NCBI GenBank assembly: GCA_023433685.1
Contig: JAEYUD010000065.1
Span: 1-7,076 of the forward strand
Source: Bacteroidota bacterium
Lineage (GTDB): Bacteria; Bacteroidota; Ignavibacteria; Ignavibacteriales; Ignavibacteriaceae
Direction of reading: 5' to 3'
Length of the DNA: 7,076 nucleotides
Numbering within the stretch: the first letter of the stretch is position 1; every line of letters starts with the position of its first letter. This document shows, piece by piece, positions 1 to 5,298 of this stretch. Below the pieces are notes generated by a model. That model had not been told where the DNA came from and did not search any database. It saw only the letters and a list, made by a program, of their open reading frames with translations. Made by a program: the position numbers and the translations under genes.

Positions 1-150
1 GAGTGGGTTCTTAAATTTATGATTCCTTTAAACCACAGAGCACACAGAGTGGGTTCTTAAGTTTATGATTCTTTTAAACCACAGAGCACACAGAGAACAC
101 AGAGGGAGTTCTTAAATTTATGATTCTTTTAAACCACAGAGAACACAGAG
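1..150. repeat. Three direct repeat units of about 46-55 bp
   Basis: Three head-to-tail units start at about positions 1, 47 and 102. Each has the order GGGTTCTTAAATTTATGATT (or GGAGTTCTTAA...), then CTTTTAAACC, then one to three 9-bp ACAGAG-type blocks. The second unit (47-101) is longer because it has an additional 9-bp block. The third has lost the GAGCACAC block variant and carries GAACACAG instead. Unit lengths are about 46, 55 and 49 bp. The array begins at or before the window edge, so its true left end is unknown. There is no open reading frame of note and no spacer-like unique sequence between units. Simple repeats of this kind are common between genes in this type of genome. Function is unknown. 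Confidence 0.85.
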
Positions 151-317
151 ATGATATTATAGAGAGACTTTGAGAAATTCGTTATCAAAAGTCTCTGAAC
201 CTCCCCTCTGTGTGCTCTGTGGTGATTTAAAAACTATAATTGTTCCATGCTCGTTGTGGTGTTTAATAATCTGAAATCTCCCTCTGTGTGCTCTGTGTGC
301 TCTGTGGTGATTTAAAA
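72..317. repeat. Nested inverted repeats, potential long stem-loop
   Basis: Three roughly concentric inverted repeats are visible. The outer arms are 72-108 and 278-317: positions 79-108 match the reverse complement of 278-307 at 29 of 30 bases, and TTTTAAA continues the pairing after a 3-nt TGA bulge. The middle arms are 127-150 and 206-232, with 16 of 17 bases paired between 134-150 and 206-222 and the same TGA bulge. The inner arms are AGAGACTTT (163-171) and AAAGTCTCT (188-196) around a 16-nt loop. The region lies beyond the stop codon of the minus-strand kinase, so it could fall in the 3' untranslated part of that mRNA. No T-run marks it as a simple terminator. It may be a repeat element, a cruciform or an RNA structure; the sequence alone does not decide. 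Confidence 0.8.
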
Positions 318-334
318 CTTTTATTTACCCAAAT

Positions 335-395
335 CTCTCTGCGGTCTTTGCGAACTCTGCGGTTTAATTTAAACTCTCTGCGGTTTAATTAAAAC
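335..395. repeat. CTCTGCGG tandem repeats
   Basis: The octamer CTCTGCGG occurs at 337-344, 355-362 and 376-383. The last two copies are part of a 21-bp tandem unit of the form CTCTGCGGTTTAATTWAAA. The first is followed by TCTTTGCGAA. This set is related in theme to the CTCTGTGG blocks to its left but is clearly diverged. It runs up to the stop codon of the minus-strand kinase, where a further short duplication (ACTTCAAACTTCAAACT, about 400-416) lies inside the coding end. No gene or clear terminator is seen here. Confidence 0.75.
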
Positions 396-396
396 C

Positions 397-1167
397 TCAC
401 ACTTCAAACTTCAAACTCACCACAGTTCCGGCATATTTTTGTGAGCTGATCTTCAATTCGATATTATTAAGTTCACAGAAGCCTTTGGCTACGGGGAGGC
501 CGAGGCCGATACCGTCATATTCACGGGTGTAGCCTTTTGATTCCTGGGAGAAGGGATTGAACACTTCGTTAATATAGCCGGGGTCAATGCCGATACCGGA
601 GTCGATAATTGAGACGATGAGGTTCCCCTCAGTGAGGCGGGTAATCTCAATTTCGATCATACCTTCCTTGGTGAAGAGCACCGCGTTATCGATTATGTTA
701 GAGAGGATGTGCGTCACGGAGTAGACATCAGCCACCACTTCGGTGTTGAGGGTTGAAGAGTTTATGAGGAACCGGAGTCCCTTTTTTTCAGCGAATGTTT
801 TGCGGGAGGCGACAATCTTGGTCAGCACCTCCTGAAAGAGGTCGAATTTTTCTTTTTTCACCTTGTAGGTACCCGAGCGGATCATGGCGAAGTTGACGAG
901 GAGATCGACTGTGCGGGCGAGCCTCTCGCTGTCCTCCACCATGATCGTGGTAAGGCGCGTAATATCGTTGTTATTAAAGAACTGCAGCTCACTTTCAAGT
1001 TGGCGTGCAGCCTGCTGCAGGGCGTTAACCGGAGTTCTGATCTCGTGGGAGATCTTGGAAAAGAACTCATTGATCAACTCCACCGCGTTTTCAACGGTTA
1101 TGTGTGGTTGATTTTCAGGACTTTCTCCAGGTTGAGGCTTTCCTCCGATAATATTGTCCTTTTTCAA
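397..1167 (-). CDS. Soluble sensor-less histidine kinase (HisKA + HATPase_c)
   Basis: This is a 256-residue two-component histidine kinase core expected to autophosphorylate and pass phosphate to a response regulator. Residues 33-95 form the dimerisation domain with the H-box FFSKISHEIRTP, phospho-acceptor His41. The ATP-binding domain follows with an N-box (IIDNAVLFT, Asn161), G1 box DSGIGI (189-194), F-box region FNPFSQ (203-208) and G2 box GIGLGLP (219-225). All key residues are present. There is no signal peptide, membrane segment, PAS, HAMP or receiver domain. Only about 33 mostly polar residues precede the core, so any sensing must come from a partner or that short tail. The start is TTG, preceded by AAGGA at close spacing. 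The next usable start (GTG at 1083) would leave only 12 residues before His41. It begins 16 nt after the amylase stop, which suggests one transcript. The cognate regulator is not in the window. Kinase identity is firm; its signal is unknown. Confidence 0.93.
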   Translation of the reverse strand: MKKDNIIGGKPQPGESPENQPHITVENAVELINEFFSKISHEIRTPVNALQQAARQLESELQFFNNNDITRLTTIMVEDSERLARTVDLLVNFAMIRSGTYKVKKEKFDLFQEVLTKIVASRKTFAEKKGLRFLINSSTLNTEVVADVYSVTHILSNIIDNAVLFTKEGMIEIEITRLTEGNLIVSIIDSGIGIDPGYINEVFNPFSQESKGYTREYDGIGLGLPVAKGFCELNNIELKISSQKYAGTVVSLKFEV

Positions 1168-1180
1168 CTTTTCCTTTTTT
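1168..1180 (-). promoter_or_regulatory. Ribosome binding site for the TTG start of the kinase
   Basis: On the minus strand the stretch AAAAAAGGAAAAG ends directly before the TTG at 1165-1167. Its AAGGA is 4 nt from the start, which is short but usable. It lies entirely in the 16-nt gap after the amylase TAG stop. It supports the TTG over the GTG at 1083, and it fits translation of the kinase from the amylase transcript. Confidence 0.5.
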
Positions 1181-1183
1181 GAG

Positions 1184-4100
1184 CTATTTTACGAGCATCA
1201 TTTTTCTGACCTCGGAGAATTTCGGGGTCACGAGTTGATAAAAATAGATACCGCTTGAAAATTGCGACATATCCGCGCTGACCTCCCAGGTACCTGCCGC
1301 CCTTTCCTCATCCACGAGTGTTAGCAACTCCCTTCCGAGAACATCGAATATCCTGACCTGAACAAGTGTTCTCTCTGGAAGCGTGAACCGTATCATGGTT
1401 GAAGGATTGAACGGGTTCGGGTAGTTCTGACCCAACGAGTATTCTTTTGGAAGTGTCTCACCATGAACTTCTTTGATATCCGAAATAAAAAGGGTCGGAT
1501 CCGGGAAGCCGTCGTTGTTCCTGTCAGGTTCGATCAAAGCGAGGTTGATCAGGGAGTCGGGACCCGCGTTGCCATTAACATCGGGGTTGTCGGGTGCGGA
1601 ATCACCGGCGCCGTAGTTGAGACCACCGGCAATAAGCGCGACAACTTTCAGTTTAACGCCCGGAGGCAGGAGACCCACACCGAGACCATAAAGATCGTTC
1701 CAGGCGACCGCCACTTCGGCACCCATGGCGTTTGCCCCCCTCTTCGCGTTAACCTTGTTTGTCATGTTAACGCTTGTACTGTCAACAATTTTGTACATTC
1801 CGGGAGCGGTGATGTGATAAGCAGGAATGAAGAAATCGATCGCGTCAGCAGACCTGAACCTGAAATTTTTGGCATAATCGCCGTAGTAACCCTGCTGGGA
1901 GTTAAAGTTGGTCATGCCACCGGGAATACCCGCGTCGATATAGAGCATCATGGTATTGTAAGTGTCAAAGAGCTTGTAGTCAACACCGAAGTAGATTGAA
2001 TCCGCGTCCCAGGTTGAGTAGATGCCGAAGAGTTCGTTGTTAATCGAGTCGGCAGGTGCCCAGTAACTGTCGGTGTCTGAGTCGGCAACTATCAGCCATT
2101 CGGGCCGCCAGTCGCTTGAACCTTTAATTATATTGCCATCTATCACCGGTTTGCCGTAAGTGGCAATAACAGTGTCAAGATTCGCGCGGACGGTGAGGTT
2201 ATAATTTGCCTGTCCGAAGGCCCCTTTCCCATCGGTAACTTTAAGTTGAACCGGGTAATAACCGGTATCGCTGATCGAAGGGGTGCCGACGATCTTGCCG
2301 GTGGCAGCATCAACATTAAGGAAATTGGGAGCCTGAGCGAAGAAGAAACGAAGTGTATCGCCATCGGGGTCGTTTGCAGATGGTTGATATTCATATCTGA
2401 CCGTGGCTTTGATGGTGGTGTCGGAGATCGTTCCGATAACAGGTGCAAGATTTCTGAAAATGGCAACGTTAAAAGTGTCTTTAACCGAGAGACCCTTGGG
2501 GTCGGTAACTGTAACAACCACGTTTACCCTGCCGGTATCAGCAAAAGCGGGTATTCCGGTGATGAGCCCAGTTGTGCCAATCGACATCCATGCCGGGTGC
2601 CCGGTGAGAGTGTAAGCAAGAACTTTATCGTTGGCATCCGAAGCTTTAACCTGATAACTGAAGACCGAGTTTGTATATCCAACCTGGTCGGCTATTGGGA
2701 GCAGAACCGGCGGATAGTTGAGCGATCTGGTTGTGTCAGGCACATAGACAGTGTAACTTCTGGGTGGAGCCCAAAGCTTTATGCGGTTCGGGCCGCCGCC
2801 AATTCCGGTGGTAACCTGTTTGTTAACATCTTTTCCGGTATAGTCTTTGAACCAGGTGCCAACAGGTTTATCTGTATCCACCCAAACATCGATCCACTGT
2901 GTCGGGTTGTCATTCATGACGATGTAACCGCCCGGCTGATCGCCATAACCGTTACGTTTAGCGACGTAGATATCACCGGAGAGGGTGCCCTGATCAGTAT
3001 TGCCATCCTGACGGATGTACCAAGGGTTCAGGCCCGATCTTTTAGTAGTTCCGCCGCCGAGGAAGTTCTGACGGATCCAGATGAGGGTGTCGATCTTGCC
3101 GCCAACTCCATAGTCGAAATAATCTTTGAAGAATACAGAAGGTCTCCCTTCGGAGAAGAGGATGTAGGCATATCCGAGAGCTTTGTCATAAATAACGGGG
3201 TCGTGCCCCGAGTCGATGGTTCCATCCCACCCTTTCCGGTCGAAATCATGGTTTTCGAGGAAGGTTGAGACGTCAAACCCGGAGAAACCGGAGTTGACGA
3301 GGCCCGCGCCGTCGAGGTTGTTCATATTGAAGCCGCCGTTGGTGGTATTGCACATGTCGCGGAGGTTATAGCGCAGGGGGAAGTCGAACATTGCCACGTT
3401 GGCGCCGTTCTGATATTTTGCCACCTGTAGCCAGTTTCCTATTTCGGAAGTGGAGCCCCAGAGTTCGGCAACCGCGTAGCCACCGGGGTTCGAGCCGTTC
3501 AGCCATTGAGCCATGAAGGCGGGGTTTATTGATTTAACCGCGTCGAGCCTGAAGCCATCGTAACCGAGTTCTTCCCTGAGGTATCTGCCCCAGGCTATTA
3601 GTGAGTCTTTCACGCTCTGTTTGTTGTGGTCGAGCCACTCGCCGAATCTAAAGATAGGGTCGGTTTGAACAAAAAGCGGATCAACCCAGCAATTCGTGGC
3701 ATTCGGGTAGAAAGAACCGGCGTTCTTTTTGAATCTGCCCGGGCCAGAAGGATAGTTGAAAAGCATATAAGCTGAATCCGGAACAATGTAGGCTCCATTG
3801 TTCATCGGACGGCATTCATAAGGTATTTTCTGCTCGCCACCCATCATGTGTCTTACCACGGCGTCGGCGAAAACCTGCATACCCACGCTGTGGAAAGAGT
3901 TTATCGCGTTTTTAAGTTCAGATTTGCTGCCGAAACGAGTTTCGAGGCTTCCTTTTTGGTTGTAGTCACCGAAGTCGTAATGATCATAGGGGTCGTATCC
4001 CATTGAGAAACCGCCGCCGGCACCTTTTGAGGAAGAAGGAAACCAGATGGCACCAAATCCTGCTGAGGCAAGCCTTGTTGAGACGGCCGCGAGGGAGTCC

Positions 4101-4249
4101 CACCAGATACCTCCCGGGGGTGAGTTCCAGTAAAAACCCTGCATAAAAACATCTGACTTGGGTGAACTCAGCAGGGCATTCCCCTCTTGCGCGAAAGGAA
4201 AAGTGAACAGGCTGATCACAAACAAGGCAACAAACTTCGCAAAGCGCAT
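1184..4249 (-). CDS. Secreted GH13 alpha-amylase with Ig-like, CBM9/DOMON-like and type IX sorting domains
   Basis: A 1021-residue extracellular enzyme expected to hydrolyse alpha-1,4-glucan links in starch or glycogen. A signal peptide spans residues 1-20 (cleavage likely after FPFA). The GH13 barrel (about 33-415) shows region I ADAVVRH (128-134), region II GFRLDAVKS with nucleophile Asp236, region III AELW with acid/base Glu262, and region IV FLENHD with Asp335. An all-beta amylase C-terminal domain follows (about 420-503). Two Ig/cadherin-like (He_PIG type) repeats lie at about 512-598 and 601-688. Residues 695-905 resemble CBM9/DOMON-like sugar-binding modules (PVIDGN, then YSTWDADSIYFGVDY). 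DRNNDGFPD (909-917) fits a thrombospondin type-3-like calcium loop. A type IX sorting domain occupies 937-1021, beginning SLGQNYPNPFNPST and ending KMMLVK. Odd: Arg133 replaces the usual calcium-binding Asn of region I. Cys146 and Cys187 in domain B could form a disulfide. The enzyme class is firm; the exact subfamily and sugar specificity of the accessory module are inferred. The start ATG has no strong ribosome site. Confidence 0.95.
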   Translation of the reverse strand: MRFAKFVALFVISLFTFPFAQEGNALLSSPKSDVFMQGFYWNSPPGGIWWDSLAAVSTRLASAGFGAIWFPSSSKGAGGGFSMGYDPYDHYDFGDYNQKGSLETRFGSKSELKNAINSFHSVGMQVFADAVVRHMMGGEQKIPYECRPMNNGAYIVPDSAYMLFNYPSGPGRFKKNAGSFYPNATNCWVDPLFVQTDPIFRFGEWLDHNKQSVKDSLIAWGRYLREELGYDGFRLDAVKSINPAFMAQWLNGSNPGGYAVAELWGSTSEIGNWLQVAKYQNGANVAMFDFPLRYNLRDMCNTTNGGFNMNNLDGAGLVNSGFSGFDVSTFLENHDFDRKGWDGTIDSGHDPVIYDKALGYAYILFSEGRPSVFFKDYFDYGVGGKIDTLIWIRQNFLGGGTTKRSGLNPWYIRQDGNTDQGTLSGDIYVAKRNGYGDQPGGYIVMNDNPTQWIDVWVDTDKPVGTWFKDYTGKDVNKQVTTGIGGGPNRIKLWAPPRSYTVYVPDTTRSLNYPPVLLPIADQVGYTNSVFSYQVKASDANDKVLAYTLTGHPAWMSIGTTGLITGIPAFADTGRVNVVVTVTDPKGLSVKDTFNVAIFRNLAPVIGTISDTTIKATVRYEYQPSANDPDGDTLRFFFAQAPNFLNVDAATGKIVGTPSISDTGYYPVQLKVTDGKGAFGQANYNLTVRANLDTVIATYGKPVIDGNIIKGSSDWRPEWLIVADSDTDSYWAPADSINNELFGIYSTWDADSIYFGVDYKLFDTYNTMMLYIDAGIPGGMTNFNSQQGYYGDYAKNFRFRSADAIDFFIPAYHITAPGMYKIVDSTSVNMTNKVNAKRGANAMGAEVAVAWNDLYGLGVGLLPPGVKLKVVALIAGGLNYGAGDSAPDNPDVNGNAGPDSLINLALIEPDRNNDGFPDPTLFISDIKEVHGETLPKEYSLGQNYPNPFNPSTMIRFTLPERTLVQVRIFDVLGRELLTLVDEERAAGTWEVSADMSQFSSGIYFYQLVTPKFSEVRKMMLVK

Positions 4250-4432
4250 ATATGACTCAATTATTAAAGAGGTTTGGATTTCGTTTAAAAAAATCGACCG
4301 TTAATTTAATTAATTTTGAACTATTATTTGTGCCTTTAATCAGTGGAATATCAATAAGTGTGATGTGGTTATTGAGTGAATTTATTAACTTTAAAAATGA
4401 AATTTTGAAAACAAAAAGCGGAAGAAATCCAG
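4250..4432. promoter_or_regulatory. Divergent AT-rich intergenic region between amylase and lipoprotein genes
   Basis: This 183-bp spacer must hold the promoters for both the leftward amylase-kinase pair and the rightward lipoprotein gene. It is much richer in A and T than the flanking genes. On the plus strand TAATTTTG (4311-4318) matches the Bacteroidota -7 consensus TAnnTTTG, but no TTG is found 19-21 nt before it, so the call is weak. No convincing -7/-33 pair was found for the amylase direction. Just before the lipoprotein ATG, GGAAG (4420s) is at most a weak ribosome site. No clear operator palindrome was seen. Confidence 0.35.
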
Positions 4433-5041
4433 ATGAAAAAAGTGTCTATCGTTCTAATAACCGCAATGGTGTTCACATTCGCGGGGTGTGGTATTGTGCA
4501 GAGTTTTATGAACCTCGCGAGACTTCAGTTCAAGATGCAGGGAGTATCACAGATATCGATCGCCGGTGTTCCACTTCTCGGAAAAAAATCGTTGAGCGAT
4601 CTGAATGTGTTTGAGATAGCAAAGGTTACCGAGTCGTTCTTCAAAGGTTCGCTTCCTTTAACTTTTACGCTCAATCTTATGGCGCTCAACCCCAACGATG
4701 GAACGGGTGGATCGTCGAAGACCGACGCTCAGTTAAAGTCGCTCCCCTTCCGTTTCGTGGTTGACAACCATGAACTGGTGCGAGGTAACATTAAGAGTCC
4801 AGTTACCATCCCGGGCACCGGACAGACAGCAGTGCTACCGCTCGACATGTCGGTCGATCTTCTTCAGGTGATAAAAGATCAGGGTTACGAAAGCCTGCTG
4901 AACCTTGCCCTTCAGGTAAGTGGCGTGGGAAGTGGTTCATCTAACGTTCAGTTATTTGCCAAACCGGTTGTCTCGACCATTCTCGGCGACATTTCCGCCC
5001 CGGAAGAGATCAGAATTGTTGATGCCACATTCTCAAAGTAA
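4433..5041 (+). CDS. LEA14/WHy-like lipoprotein
   Basis: A 202-residue predicted lipoprotein. Residues 1-18 form a lipoprotein signal peptide (Lys-Lys, hydrophobic core, then FAGC) with Cys19 as the likely lipidated residue. The +2 residue is Gly. The mature part resembles the LEA type 2 (LEA14/WHy) fold: a strand with the typical Asn-Pro motif (TFTLNLMALNPND, 77-89), then an LPFRFVVDN strand (104-112), a short ELVRGNI segment (114-120), and TVLPLDMSVDLL-like strands (133-144). Bacterial members are small beta-sandwich proteins found in the envelope; their biochemical role is mostly unknown, and I infer none here. It is transcribed away from the amylase and is followed after 81 nt by a tRNA gene with its own promoter. 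No terminator was recognised after its stop. The lipoprotein nature is well supported, the family assignment moderately. Confidence 0.82.
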   Translation: MKKVSIVLITAMVFTFAGCGIVQSFMNLARLQFKMQGVSQISIAGVPLLGKKSLSDLNVFEIAKVTESFFKGSLPLTFTLNLMALNPNDGTGGSSKTDAQLKSLPFRFVVDNHELVRGNIKSPVTIPGTGQTAVLPLDMSVDLLQVIKDQGYESLLNLALQVSGVGSGSSNVQLFAKPVVSTILGDISAPEEIRIVDATFSK

Positions 5042-5071
5042 GTAAAAACATAAAAATTTTCGTGTCGAGTC

Positions 5072-5102
5072 TTGCCTGGAATTTGGAAAATGGCTATATT
5101 TG
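5072..5102 (+). promoter_or_regulatory. Bacteroidota-type -33/-7 promoter for tRNA-Thr
   Basis: TTG at 5072-5074 is followed by 20 nt and then TATATTTG at 5095-5102. This fits the Bacteroidota primary sigma factor consensus TTG-N19-21-TAnnTTTG exactly. Transcription would begin a few bases past 5105, about 15 nt before the tRNA 5' end at 5123, which is a usual leader length. This is the clearest promoter in the window and supports the lineage call. Confidence 0.75.
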
Positions 5103-5122
5103 AAATCTAAATTTTATGGAAT

Positions 5123-5198
5123 GCTGGTGTAGCTCAGCTGGTAGAGCAGCTGATTTGTAATCAGCCGGTCGGGGGTTCAAATCCCTTCACCAGCTCCA
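5123..5198 (+). tRNA. tRNA-Thr (anticodon TGT)
   Basis: A complete cloverleaf of 76 nt including an encoded CCA. The acceptor stem pairs GCTGGTG (5123-5129) with CACCAGC (5188-5194). The D arm is GCTC-AGCTGGTA-GAGC. The anticodon arm is GCTGA-TTTGTAA-TCAGC, with TGT as anticodon, which reads ACN threonine codons, chiefly ACA. The variable loop is CGGTC. The T arm is GGGGG-TTCAAAT-CCCTT, including one G-T wobble. The discriminator base is T, followed by CCA at 5196-5198. It appears to be a single-gene unit with its own promoter and terminator. No repeated 3' end that would mark an integration site was seen in the window. Confidence 0.98.
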
Positions 5199-5244
5199 AA
5201 AACAAAGCCCTTGTAAGTAACCCTTGCAAGGGTTTTTTGTTTTT
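5199..5244 (+). terminator. Rho-independent terminator after tRNA-Thr
   Basis: The perfect palindrome AACCCTTGCAAGGGTT (5219-5234) is followed by a T-rich run (5233-5244, TTTTTTGTTTTT). An alternative hairpin pairs CCCTTG at 5208-5213 with CAAGGG at 5227-5232. The A-rich stretch before it (5199-5206) could pair with the T-run, so some termination in the opposite direction is also possible. It begins directly after the tRNA CCA. Confidence 0.88.
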
Positions 5245-5267
5245 ATCCCCCTCATTTATTACCTTCA
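5236..5267 (+). promoter_or_regulatory. Possible weak promoter for the sensor kinase
   Basis: TTTG (5236-5239), within the T-run of the tRNA terminator, is followed by 20 nt and TACCTTCA (5260-5267). Spacing is right for a Bacteroidota promoter, but the -7 element has two mismatches to TAnnTTTG. It would give a leader of about 25 nt before the ATG at 5299. Offered as a candidate only. Confidence 0.3.
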
Positions 5268-5298
5268 ATTCCAAACTACAACTTTTATTCCGGTACCC

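Noticed and set aside
1..150. Repeat array as a possible CRISPR
   Set aside because: Units differ in length and are joined without unique spacers of constant size, repeat blocks are 9-bp simple motifs, inverted copies follow, and no cas genes are present.
134..222. Hairpin as the kinase terminator
   Set aside because: The middle stem has a 55-nt loop and no T-run follows it in either direction, and it lies about 175 nt past the kinase stop, so it does not look like a Rho-independent terminator.
1463..1999. 178-residue open frame on the plus strand
   Set aside because: Antisense shadow of the CBM9/DOMON-like part of the amylase, with no recognisable domain or start signal.
2246..3268. 340-residue open frame on the plus strand inside the amylase
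   Set aside because: It is antisense to an amylase with intact catalytic motifs and several domains. The translation shows no recognisable motif, and the long frame is explained by codon bias of the true gene.
4252..4614. 120-residue open frame on the plus strand through the divergent spacer
   Set aside because: It runs out of frame into the lipoprotein gene, covers AT-rich regulatory DNA, and its N-terminal part resembles no protein pattern. The lipoprotein frame has a proper signal peptide and lipobox.
5123..5198. tRNA-Thr as an integration site
   Set aside because: No integrase gene and no second copy of the tRNA 3' end were found in the window.
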